A stretch of 64,000 bases of DNA from assembly GCF_000759435.1 (NCBI RefSeq), contig NZ_JRJG01000067.1, forward strand, positions 1 through 64,000. The letters are read 5' to 3'. The DNA comes from Hoeflea sp. BAL378 (GTDB lineage Bacteria; Pseudomonadota; Alphaproteobacteria; Rhizobiales; Rhizobiaceae). The position numbers were made by a program, and so were the translations under genes. Below are positions 43,007 through 50,498 of the stretch, in pieces (position 1 is the first letter of the stretch; every line of letters starts with the position of its first letter). Under the pieces are notes generated by a model that was not told where the DNA came from, searched no databases, and saw only the letters and a program-made list of their open reading frames with translations.

Positions 43007-43754
43007 CAGCCTTCCATCCACCTCATCCTCAACGGCCCTTCAATCCCTCGCATGGCTGGCCATCGGACGGACCGGAGCCGATATCGAAAAGCTGGTTCGA
43101 GAAGTGCGGCAACAGGTCCGCCGGGACAGGCGTGAGCTCACGTGGACTGACATCGAGCAGGCGCTCGGTGCTCAACGCATGACCATGTCCGATGATCTTC
43201 GCTGGCGTGTGGCGGTCCATGAAGCGGGTCATGCAATGGCGTGGACGCTGCTCGATATTGGCAAGGTCGAATCAGTAACGATCGGTCTGCGGGAGATGGG
43301 CGAAGTGGCGGTCGACAGATATCGTCATCTCGCGCAAACCGAGATCTGGCTGACCAGAGTTATGGCTGCCATCCTTGCGGGACGGGTGGCCGAACAGCTT
43401 GTCATCGGCGAAGTCATGGCGGGCTCGGGCGGTGGTGACGAAAGCGACCTCGCCAAGGCAACTCTTGTTGCCCTCGACGCGGAAACCAGCCTGGGCTTCT
43501 CAGAACATCAGCCGCTGATTTATCGCGCCAGCCTCCGCGGGTTCGACGTTCTGACGCTTGATCGCGAACTCGCGGAAAGGGTCAATGGCCGACTGATCGC
43601 GGCAGAAACCTTGGCCCATGATTTGCTGGTAAGGCATGAGGCGAATGTGTTGCGGATTGCCACCCGTCTTTCCAAGACTGGTGTCATGTCAGGAGAGGAG
43701 CTGCGGCAATTGATGGGCATCGATGGCGATGGAACCCCGGCCGAGGATAGCTAA
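42999..43754 (+). CDS. M41-type metalloprotease carrying the missing part of the AAA lid
   Basis: 251 residues. Residues about 15-60 read like the FtsH AAA-lid C-terminal part: AIGRTGADIEKLVREVRQQV then LTWTDIEQAL, matching the FtsH sensor-2 helix (GADL...LV...A). Then comes the peptidase: HEAGH at 74-78 with both His and the catalytic Glu, LAGRVAEQLVIG near 130 and ESDLAKAT with Asp150 as the third zinc ligand. All M41 ligands are present. It therefore equals the C-terminal end of FtsH as a free protein, and should work with the AAA protein of the gene before it. Confidence 0.85.
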   Translation: MSDSLPSTSSSTALQSLAWLAIGRTGADIEKLVREVRQQVRRDRRELTWTDIEQALGAQRMTMSDDLRWRVAVHEAGHAMAWTLLDIGKVESVTIGLREMGEVAVDRYRHLAQTEIWLTRVMAAILAGRVAEQLVIGEVMAGSGGGDESDLAKATLVALDAETSLGFSEHQPLIYRASLRGFDVLTLDRELAERVNGRLIAAETLAHDLLVRHEANVLRIATRLSKTGVMSGEELRQLMGIDGDGTPAEDS

Positions 43755-43772
43755 GTCCGGCACTGAAACGCC

Positions 43773-43947
43773 GATTCCTTCGGGCGCCATGCCGATTCCC
43801 AACCCGGATTTGCCGATTCAGCCGTCAGGAAATTCGATTCATCGAACCCGAAAACGCGATTCAAGCAACCACTGAAGGTGATTCTGAACTCCTCACTTTC
43901 GATTCCGGATTGCGGATACTCGATTCGAAACGCGGATTTGCCGATTC
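43773..43947. repeat. Phased array of nine GATTC repeats, 21-22 bp period
   Basis: GATTC occurs at 43773, 43794, 43815, 43836, 43858, 43880, 43901, 43922 and 43943, with steps of 21, 21, 21, 22, 22, 21, 21 and 21 bp. Several units share a longer consensus, roughly AAACGCGGATTTGCCGATTC. Two helical turns per unit place all sites on one face of the DNA. The array follows the protease gene directly. It resembles iterons of plasmid origins or partition sites. Each GATTC is also a GANTC (CcrM) site. Confidence 0.85.
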
Positions 43948-44191
43948 CTGTGCAAACGGCGGTAGCGGATGGAACCGAGGTTATGGGGCCGCCAAAGCGG
44001 CGCAAAGATCGGGGAGGGGTTGTCTCGGGTGGGATGGCGAAGGGATCGAGGTGAAGCCTCCGCACGCTGCCGCGAATGTCATTTGATTGGAAACGCCATG
44101 CCCGGAAGGCGATCCAAATCGGCTTGATTGAAATTGCATCAGATCAGGGTGCGGGCAACTCAACGCACATCAATTCAATTTACCATGGCGC
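43948..44191. other. Spacer between the two repeat arrays
   Basis: Part of the 568-bp gene-free region 43755-44322. I see no gene, promoter hexamers or repeat here other than a degenerate CAATTC at 44171-44176, one unit left of the second array. An open minus-strand frame across this region only reflects the 21-bp period of the repeats. Confidence 0.4.
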
Positions 44192-44238
44192 GATTCCAAA
44201 CCCCCGATATTCGATTCAAGATCAGGAAAGCGCGATTC
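44192..44238. repeat. Second phased GATTC array, three units
   Basis: GATTC at 44192, 44213 and 44234, with steps of 21 and 21 bp, 85 bp before the gene at 44323. It has the same unit type as the nine-copy array 245 bp to the left (for example GCGCGATTCC and TTCGATTCAAG). Confidence 0.8.
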
Positions 44239-44322
44239 CTCGGGATACGGCGTTTGCAGAAAGGTTGTGGTCATGGACGGGTGATAGGTTAGCGAGTATG
44301 TGGTGACGAGTGAGGACGATCG

Positions 44323-44664
44323 ATGGCCAGGATGCCCCCGAAACAAAGAAAGGCTGAGCAGAAAGTGCGACAGAAGAAAACTCGTGACACGGCTCGGGAG
44401 AAGCGTCGCCCGTCGCGGGACGACATCGCCCGCCTTTTGCTCTGGCAGATGATCACGGGCGTCAACGCCAACCGTCGGGATCGCTGCGAGGTTCTGGATC
44501 GGCTACGCAACGAACTCGTCGACGGTCTTGTGAGCCAAGGCTTCGATGCTCGTGAGAGCGAGGATGTTTTTGAAAGACTTGTACACAAATACGTCAATGG
44601 CCCGCCGCCTTTCCGCCCGAAGCGGCATCTGAAAAAGGCTGCTGGCGGCTCGGACGCTGACTAG
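44323..44664 (+). CDS. Small basic protein of the island
   Basis: A 113-residue protein not recognised. Residues 1-35 are very basic (about half Lys/Arg: MARMPPKQRKAEQKVRQKK), suggesting nucleic-acid binding. Residues about 35-90 form two amphipathic helices (DDIARLLLWQMITG and VLDRLRNELVDGLVSQGFD), and the end is Pro/Lys-rich. It starts 85 bp after the three-copy repeat array, so binding to, or control by, those repeats is possible. No RBS is strong: CGATGG precedes the ATG. Confidence 0.6.
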   Translation: MARMPPKQRKAEQKVRQKKTRDTAREKRRPSRDDIARLLLWQMITGVNANRRDRCEVLDRLRNELVDGLVSQGFDARESEDVFERLVHKYVNGPPPFRPKRHLKKAAGGSDAD

Positions 44665-45153
44665 GCTGACCTGGACCTGGCCTGATGACCATCACTGTCG
44701 CCGATCGCATCAATTTGTAAGACCTGTTCCAAGGATTGGGAAATCATGGGCCGTATGCTCAAATAGCGTTCGGCTAAATCGGTGGCCCCAAGCTTCTGTT
44801 CTGCTCTCAATCATCACCGTTCCTGCAAACCCCGTACCTGCTCATTTTGTGTATTCCCCCCGTTACTTCATATAACGGCGTTTGCACAGGAATCGAATTT
44901 TTTACGTGGTAGTGAGTCGGCTTTTTGCCAAGCCTTCCATGGCAAGTGCGAGCCACAGGGATCTTGACTGAATGCCGGGTACGCAACCTTTGTGACTTCT
45001 GTTTCAAGGCATCACAATTAGCCGACGTGCGACCAGGCGGGGATCCTCCAATATAGATCTGTGTATATATTGCGATCACTCAAGTAATTTAGTTATTTAG
45101 ATTTGATATAGATTAAAAAATATTTCCAGAAATGCTTTTAATTAATTACCGTA
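44665..45153. other. Gene-free stretch, AT-rich right end
   Basis: No convincing coding region is seen. From about 45060 the DNA is strongly AT-rich (TTTAGATTTGATATAGATT, ATTAATTACC), unlike the rest of the window, and leads into a near-consensus promoter. Confidence 0.45.
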
Positions 45154-45182
45154 TTGACTGAAAATTATTTCTATATTATAAT
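45154..45182 (+). promoter_or_regulatory. Near-consensus sigma70 promoter
   Basis: TTGACT (45154-45159), a 17-bp AT-rich spacer and TATAAT (45177-45182). Transcription would begin near 45189, 22 bp before the TTG start of the next gene. It is the clearest promoter in the window. Confidence 0.85.
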
Positions 45183-45210
45183 GTATTGCCTACATTAAGG
45201 AGTATCGAAG

Positions 45211-45828
45211 TTGATTAATGCGGATTCTAAGCAATTTATACAGGCGTATGACGCTGCAATTCGGGCCGGGGTTCCTTTCGACATAACTTACTCGGCAAAG
45301 CTTTTGTTGCCGGGCAGCGATGCTTCAATCATTGTGGATCGAGAGCGCATTACGATAAGCATCGATGACGCTCCAGTTCCGGGAGATCATCCGATGAGTA
45401 CGTTCATCGAGGAACACGAGTTCGAGATCCGGGATGTGACGTCAGGGGACCTGGGGGTCTTCACGGAGATCGTCATGGCCGGTCGATGGCATAACCATGA
45501 AACAGAGATGCAGGGGTTCGAACCCTATCTCGTCTGCAAAACGGATGAGAAAGGCAATGTGTCAACGGCCACGTACAAATATGATTTCTTTGGCTACGGC
45601 GGAGGAGGGCATAGCGTCGGATTGAACTCTCATATCGACGGTTGGTCTGCTCACAGAGTGATCATGGCTGTAACGGCCAGACTTACCGACTACAGCAATC
45701 TCTCGCCAGGTTTGCCAAAGACCCTCGGTCTCCCAACAGGTGCAGTCTGGTATCCGCCGGCAGGGCTTGGTCTGCCGTGTCTGGTGATGGAACATGCCAA
45801 TGAACAGATTGCAGCGTTGTCTGCATGA
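45211..45828 (+). CDS. Hypothetical protein with its own strong promoter
   Basis: A 205-residue protein not recognised. The TTG at 45211 is supported by AAGGAG 8 bases upstream and by the promoter before it. It is soluble and rich in beta-type stretches (DITYSAKLLLPGSDASIIVD, EFEIRDVTSGDLGVF). A Gly-rich loop FFGYGGGGHSVG lies near residue 130, and IIVDRERITISIDD near 43. The AT-rich leader and weaker GC bias suggest recent acquisition. It stands alone at the right part of the island. Confidence 0.65.
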   Translation: MINADSKQFIQAYDAAIRAGVPFDITYSAKLLLPGSDASIIVDRERITISIDDAPVPGDHPMSTFIEEHEFEIRDVTSGDLGVFTEIVMAGRWHNHETEMQGFEPYLVCKTDEKGNVSTATYKYDFFGYGGGGHSVGLNSHIDGWSAHRVIMAVTARLTDYSNLSPGLPKTLGLPTGAVWYPPAGLGLPCLVMEHANEQIAALSA

Positions 45829-46279
45829 CGTTGCTGATGGGGCAGGGATTGGCGACTGGTCAGAGTTTGGCCGGGACGACCAACGCGACTCCGGGCCTTG
45901 GGGCCATTGTCAGAGTGTTTCAGATCATCGTCGAATAGGCACTCGGGACGTTCCTCGGCGTGCAATTGAAGATAACGGAGGTGCGGACTGGGTTGGGAGG
46001 GTGCTTCTCGCGCTTGGCATAACGGTTGCGATCTGTGGTGCTGCCGACCAGCGCAGGGGACGGCAGGCACGCAAGGTGGACATATGTCTGTACCGTCGAA
46101 CGGCGATTGGCGCTGAAGTGACCTGGCCAACCGGACCGCTTCAAATGCGCGACGGCCAATAGCTCGACGTCCACAAGGGACCAACTTGGCGTCCCGAGGG
46201 TCTCCTTATCTCGTATCTCAAAAAAACGGGCAATAGGGCGTGCCCCGAATGCGGCGTACCCAGACCGCGCGATGTTTTA
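45829..46279. other. Intergenic region at the right end of the island
   Basis: No gene can be supported in these bases; open frames on both strands show no domain or ribosome site. The GC content rises again toward the succinate-dehydrogenase-like operon. No direct repeat of the left edge (about 29.5 kb) could be found by eye, so the island boundary is uncertain. Confidence 0.35.
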
Positions 46280-46296
46280 TGTAAGAATGGCTTACA
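46280..46296 (+). promoter_or_regulatory. LysR-type box upstream of the SDH-like operon
   Basis: TGTAAG-AATGG-CTTACA, a 6-bp inverted repeat with the T-N11-A form of LysR sites, 79 bp before the first gene. The same box (TGTAAG-N5-TTTACA) lies upstream of the LysR gene at 54457-55371. Confidence 0.7.
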
Positions 46297-46374
46297 AAAA
46301 TAGTCAGTATTTATCGTTATTATATCGAAAAAATAACACTATGCTGTGGCCGACAATGCGATTGGGAGTTGCGT

Positions 46375-47103
46375 GTGACTGCGGATTCAAATGGGCTACA
46401 TGTCGATGTCTGGCGTGGAAGCGGCACGGAGGGCAGCTTCGAGCGGTTCCTGGTGCCGATGCAGGAAAGCCAGACCATTCTCGACGTCGTCGCCTGGATC
46501 CAGCAATACGCGGATCCGACGCTGTCCTACCGCTATGCCTGCCGCGTCGGCATGTGCGGCTCCTGCGCCATGATGGTCAACGGAGTGCCGCGCTGGACCT
46601 GCCGCACCCACATCAAGAAGGTGATCAAGGACAATGTCCTCACCATCGCGCCGTTGCGCAACCTGCCGGTGATCAAGGATCTGGCCGCCGACATGGACCC
46701 ATTTTTCGACAGATGGGTGGCTGCTGGCGGCGTGCACCATCCGACCCGGGATCGCAACGACGCCGTCGAGCAGATCAGCCCGGCGACGCCCGAGCGCATC
46801 GAGGCCGACGCGGGCATCGAATGCATCAACTGCTCGGTCTGCTACGCCGCATGCGACACGGTCGCCAACAATGTCGATTTCCTCGGTCCTGCCGCCTTGC
46901 AGCGCGCCTGGACGCTCTATCTCGATCCCAAGGACGCCGATCCCGGCGCGATTCTCGACGCGGTTTCGGGCAGGGGCGGCTGTCACAATTGCCACAGCCA
47001 GGGCAGTTGCACGCTGCATTGCCCCAACGGGCTCAACCCCATGAAGGCGATCGCCGGGCTCAAGCGCGAGACCGTCTCCTCCTTCTTCAGGGGAGGGCGA
47101 TAG
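46375..47103 (+). CDS. SDH/fumarate reductase-like iron-sulfur subunit
   Basis: 242 residues from a GTG with GGGAG 6 bases upstream; a TTG six bases earlier leaves no room for a ribosome site. All three cluster sets are present: 2Fe-2S CRVGMCGSCAMMVNG (about 57), 4Fe-4S CINCSVCYAAC (about 150) and the third cluster in CHNCHSQGSCTLHCPNG (about 208). It is an SdhB-type subunit passing electrons from the flavoprotein to the membrane. As first gene of an operon with a two-subunit hydratase and sulfite-handling genes, it is probably part of a dedicated dehydrogenase rather than the TCA-cycle enzyme. Confidence 0.9.
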   Translation: MTADSNGLHVDVWRGSGTEGSFERFLVPMQESQTILDVVAWIQQYADPTLSYRYACRVGMCGSCAMMVNGVPRWTCRTHIKKVIKDNVLTIAPLRNLPVIKDLAADMDPFFDRWVAAGGVHHPTRDRNDAVEQISPATPERIEADAGIECINCSVCYAACDTVANNVDFLGPAALQRAWTLYLDPKDADPGAILDAVSGRGGCHNCHSQGSCTLHCPNGLNPMKAIAGLKRETVSSFFRGGR

Positions 47104-47105
47104 GC

Positions 47106-47435
47106 ATGCTCGATCTCCGGCTCTACATGGCGCAACGCCTGAGTGCGATGGTGATGATCCCGCTGACGCTGGGCCACATCGCGGTGATGATCTATGCCAT
47201 TCAGGATGGGCTGAGCGCCGCCGAAATCCTCGGTCGCACCCGGGGCAGCGTCCTCTGGTTCGTCTTCTATGGCCTGTTCGTGCTGGCGGTGTCCCTGCAT
47301 GCGGCCATCGGCCTGCGCGTGATCGTCCATGAGACGCTCGGTCTCAAGGGCAGGGCTCTCGACATCTTCATGTGGCTCGCGGGCCTGCTGCTGCTGGTGA
47401 CCGGCCTGCGCGCGGTATTGGCGGTGACGCTGTGA
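47106..47435 (+). CDS. SDH-like cytochrome b membrane subunit (SdhC type)
   Basis: A 109-residue protein with three membrane segments (about 12-32, 50-72 and 85-108). His in MIPLTLGHIAVMIYAI and in SLHAAIGLRVIVHE are candidate haem ligands. It starts 2 bp after the iron-sulfur gene and overlaps the next membrane subunit by 4 bp (GTGA). It resembles SdhC/FrdC in size and topology, and anchors the complex and donates electrons to quinone. Sequence identity to the main SDH family looks low, so the assignment rests on order and topology. Confidence 0.8.
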   Translation: MLDLRLYMAQRLSAMVMIPLTLGHIAVMIYAIQDGLSAAEILGRTRGSVLWFVFYGLFVLAVSLHAAIGLRVIVHETLGLKGRALDIFMWLAGLLLLVTGLRAVLAVTL

Positions 47436-47773
47436 TCCGGCCCCACCGCTCGCATCCGTTGTGGACAGCCTATCTCCTGCACCGGCTCTCGGGTCTGGGC
47501 CTGGCGCTGTTCCTGCCCGTGCATTTCTATGTGCTCTCCTTCGCCTTGAACCAGCCGGAGCGGCTCGACGCCTTCCTGCGCTTTAGCGACGATCCGCTGG
47601 TCAAGATCGCCGAGTTCGGCCTCGTCTTCCTGCTCGCGGTGCATGTCTTCGGCGGGCTGCGGCTGCTCGCGCTCGAGTTCCTGCCCTGGTCGCCACGGCA
47701 GAAGACCCTGGCCGCTTCGGCGGTCGCCGGGGCCTTCCTGGTGGCCGGCGCATTTTTCCTGCAGGCGGTGTGA
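47432..47773 (+). CDS. SDH-like membrane subunit (SdhD type)
   Basis: A 113-residue protein with about three membrane helices; it opens HPLWTAYLLHRLSGLGLALFLPVHFYVLS, where His in LHRLSG and PVHFY are typical of SdhC/D-family haem or quinone sites. The GTG at 47432 lies within the stop of the previous gene. Together the two small genes form the cytochrome b anchor. Confidence 0.8.
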   Translation: MIRPHRSHPLWTAYLLHRLSGLGLALFLPVHFYVLSFALNQPERLDAFLRFSDDPLVKIAEFGLVFLLAVHVFGGLRLLALEFLPWSPRQKTLAASAVAGAFLVAGAFFLQAV

Positions 47774-47775
47774 GC

Positions 47776-49536
47776 ATGAGCATGACCAGCATCGATCGTC
47801 ACGACACGGACATCCTCATTCTCGGCACCGGCGGCGCCGGCATGTTCGCGGCGCTCCACGCGCTGCAGACCGCGCCTTCCGGCACGAAGGTGACCATCGC
47901 CGTCAAGGGCCTGATCGGCAAGTGCGGCTGCACCCGCATGGTGCAGGGCGGCTACAACGTGGCGCTCGGCCACGGCGACACCGTCGAGCGACATTTCATG
48001 GACACCATCAATGGCGGCAAGTGGCTGCCCAACCAGGACATGGCCTGGAAGCTGTGCGAGCAGGCGGTGGTGCGGGTGCGCGAACTCGAAAACGAGATCG
48101 GCTGCTTCTTCGACCGCAACGGCGACGGCACGCTGCACCACAAGGCGTTTGCCGGCCAGACGGCCGACCGCACCGTGCACAAGGGCGATCTCACCGGCAT
48201 CGAGATCATCAACCGGCTGATGGAGCAGGTGCTGTCGCGCCCGGTGGAAAAGCTGCAGGAGCACCGCGCCATCGGCCTGATCCCGACCCGGGACGGTTCG
48301 GCGCTGGCGGGCGTGCTGATGATCGACATGCGCACCGGCCGGTTCCGCTTCGTCCGCGCCAAGACGGTGCTGATGGCCACCGGCGGCGGTCCGACCATGT
48401 ACAAGTACCACACTCCCTCCGGCGACAAGACGATGGACGGGCTCGCCATGGCGCTGCGCGCCGGCCTGCCGCTGCGCGACATGGAGATGGTGCAGTTCCA
48501 CCCCACCGGCCTGCTCGCAGGCGACCACACCAAGATGACCGGCACGGTGCTTGAGGAAGGGCTGCGCGGGGCGGGCGGGCAATTGCTCAACGGCGCCGAA
48601 CGCCGCTTCATGTTCGATTATGACGACCGCGGCGAGCGCGCCACCCGGGACGTGGTCTCGCGCGGTATCTATGCGGAAATGCAGAAGTCCAACACCACCA
48701 CCCATGGCGGGGTCTACATCAAGATGAGCCATCTCGGCCCGGAGATGGTGCGCCAGAAATTCTCCGGCATGGTCAAGCGCTGCGCCGATTCGGGCTTCGA
48801 TCTGGCCGGCGGCCTGGTGGAGGTGGTGCCGACCGCGCATTACTTCATGGGTGGCGTGGTGGTCGACACCGACACGCGCACCGAGATGGAAGGGCTCTAC
48901 GTGGCCGGCGAGGACGCCGGCGGCGCTCACGGCTCCAACCGGCTCGGCGGCAACGGCGTGGCCAATTCCACCGTCTTCGGCGGCGTCGCCGGCGATGTGA
49001 TGGGCATGGACATCCGCCGCATCGGCGCCTTGCGCGATCCGGACGAAACCGTACTGGACGCCGAGATCGCCCGCGCCTGCCAGCCGCTCGGCCGGAAGCC
49101 CGCCCATGTCCAGGACCTGCGCCACCGGTTGCAGGAGGCGATGTGGGAGGATGTGGGCGTCATCCGCACCGGCCGCGGCATGGAACGCGGCATCGCCCGC
49201 GTCGCCGAAATCTCTGACGAGCTGATGCAGGCGGGCGTGGCCTCCGGAAATCTGGCGTTCAACCTGACCTGGCACGACTGGCTCAATGTCCGCTCGCTCT
49301 GCGATGTCTCGGAGGTCATCGCCGAGGCCGGGCTGACGCGGGAGAATTCCCGCGGCGCCCATTACCGCGAGGATTTTCCGGACCCGGGCGATCTGGACAG
49401 CTCCTATTTCACCGTTGCACGGCAGAGAGGCGGCGAGATCGATGTCAGCCGCGAGCCCGTGCAATTTTCCATCGTCCTGCCGGGCCAGACCATCCTGCCC
49501 GCCGGCGAACCCGAAACCCTGGTGGAGGCAAGCTGA
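47776..49536 (+). CDS. SDH/fumarate reductase-like flavoprotein subunit, Cys in place of the FAD-linking His
   Basis: 586 residues from the ATG at 47776. It has the GxGxxG dinucleotide motif ILGTGGAGMFAALHA, the HPTG catalytic loop (QFHPTGLLAG, near 240), TRDVVSRGIYAEM (catalytic Arg) and GEDAGGAHGSNRLGGNG. At the spot where SdhA has RSHTVAAQGG, with the His that covalently holds FAD, this protein has CGCTRMVQGG, so the His is Cys52. FAD may be non-covalent or attached through Cys. The substrate is probably succinate-like: a dicarboxylate-type active site with catalytic Arg is kept. It overlaps the hydratase gene by 1 bp. Confidence 0.9.
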   Translation: MSMTSIDRHDTDILILGTGGAGMFAALHALQTAPSGTKVTIAVKGLIGKCGCTRMVQGGYNVALGHGDTVERHFMDTINGGKWLPNQDMAWKLCEQAVVRVRELENEIGCFFDRNGDGTLHHKAFAGQTADRTVHKGDLTGIEIINRLMEQVLSRPVEKLQEHRAIGLIPTRDGSALAGVLMIDMRTGRFRFVRAKTVLMATGGGPTMYKYHTPSGDKTMDGLAMALRAGLPLRDMEMVQFHPTGLLAGDHTKMTGTVLEEGLRGAGGQLLNGAERRFMFDYDDRGERATRDVVSRGIYAEMQKSNTTTHGGVYIKMSHLGPEMVRQKFSGMVKRCADSGFDLAGGLVEVVPTAHYFMGGVVVDTDTRTEMEGLYVAGEDAGGAHGSNRLGGNGVANSTVFGGVAGDVMGMDIRRIGALRDPDETVLDAEIARACQPLGRKPAHVQDLRHRLQEAMWEDVGVIRTGRGMERGIARVAEISDELMQAGVASGNLAFNLTWHDWLNVRSLCDVSEVIAEAGLTRENSRGAHYREDFPDPGDLDSSYFTVARQRGGEIDVSREPVQFSIVLPGQTILPAGEPETLVEAS

Positions 49537-50498
49537 TGATCCCCATCGACATCATACAGAAGACGGCCGAGGTCCTGATGGACAAGGCCGCCATCGAAAT
49601 CCCGCAGGACTATCTCGACGGTCTGCAGGCGGCCGCGAATGTGGAGGACGGGGACCTGTCGTCCTTCGTGCTCGAGGCGATGCTGGAGAACTACAAGGCC
49701 GCCAAGGAAGACCGCCGCGCCATGTGCGGCGACACCGGCACGCCGCGCTGGTACGTCAAGATGGGCAACGAGACCCGGATCGAGGGCGGCCCGATCGCGC
49801 TCGAGGCGGCCCTGCGCCGGGCCACCGCCAACGCCACCAACGGCGTGCCCCTGCGGCCCAACCGTGTGCATCCGCTGTGGCGCACCGACCATGACAACAA
49901 TGTCGGCATCGGCGCGCCCGAGATCGAGTATGGTTACGAGCCCGGCGGCGAATGGATCGACCTGATCACCGTGCACAAGGGCGGCCTGTTCGGCACGGAC
50001 TACCGGATGCTGTTTCCCTCCGACGGCATCCAGGGCATCAAGCGCTTCTATCTCGACTGCCTGGTGGCCTTCGGCAAGCGGGGACTGGCCTGCCAGCCGG
50101 CGATCATCGGCATCGGGCTGGGCGGCTGCAAGGACACCTGCATGGTGCTCGGCAAGCGCGCCGCCTGCCTGCGCGTCGTCGGCTCGCGCAATTCCGACCC
50201 GCGCATCGCCGAACTCGAGCTCGAGCTCAAGGAACTCGGCAATTCCATCGGCATGGGCGCCATGGGATTTGTCGGCAAGTCGATGGTCATCGACGCCAAT
50301 ATCGAGGTCGGCTATTGCCATACAGGCGGCATGCAGATGTCTGTCCATGCCTTCTGCCTTTCATCGCGCCGCGCTGTGGCGCGGGTATATGCCGACGGAC
50401 GGGTGGAATACCGCACCGATCCGGACTGGTTCACCGATTATCAACGCCGGGAGACAGTGGAATGGGAAATCCCTCAGGACCACGAAAAATCCGCCTGA
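49536..50498 (+). CDS. Class I fumarase / tartrate dehydratase-like alpha subunit
   Basis: A 320-residue 4Fe-4S hydratase. Cys in RAMCGDTGTPRW near residue 65 and Cys in IGGCKDTCMVLGKRAACLR near 200-213 serve the cluster. The family includes two-subunit fumarase and L-tartrate dehydratase (TtdA). It hydrates or dehydrates a C4 diacid in the cytoplasm. It begins with ATG at the last base of the flavoprotein stop, and its 3' end overlaps the beta subunit by 37 bp. The substrate could be fumarate or a substituted fumarate made by the SDH-like complex. Confidence 0.88.
   Translation: MIPIDIIQKTAEVLMDKAAIEIPQDYLDGLQAAANVEDGDLSSFVLEAMLENYKAAKEDRRAMCGDTGTPRWYVKMGNETRIEGGPIALEAALRRATANATNGVPLRPNRVHPLWRTDHDNNVGIGAPEIEYGYEPGGEWIDLITVHKGGLFGTDYRMLFPSDGIQGIKRFYLDCLVAFGKRGLACQPAIIGIGLGGCKDTCMVLGKRAACLRVVGSRNSDPRIAELELELKELGNSIGMGAMGFVGKSMVIDANIEVGYCHTGGMQMSVHAFCLSSRRAVARVYADGRVEYRTDPDWFTDYQRRETVEWEIPQDHEKSA

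Noticed and set aside
43751-44065. Minus-strand frame with seven-residue repeats (ESAF, ESAW, ESAN)
   Set aside because: The heptad comes from the 21-bp DNA period. Two steps are 22 bp, which breaks the protein repeat, while the DNA phase is kept, so the repeats are best read as DNA elements.
45794-46162. 122-codon plus-strand frame after the 205-residue gene
   Set aside because: It has no ribosome site, no domain and an Arg/Gly-rich composition; a competing minus-strand frame is equally open.
29476-46296. Direct repeats marking island ends
   Set aside because: I looked for matching stretches between about 29.4-29.6 kb and 45.8-46.3 kb and found none longer than chance, so no attachment sites are reported.
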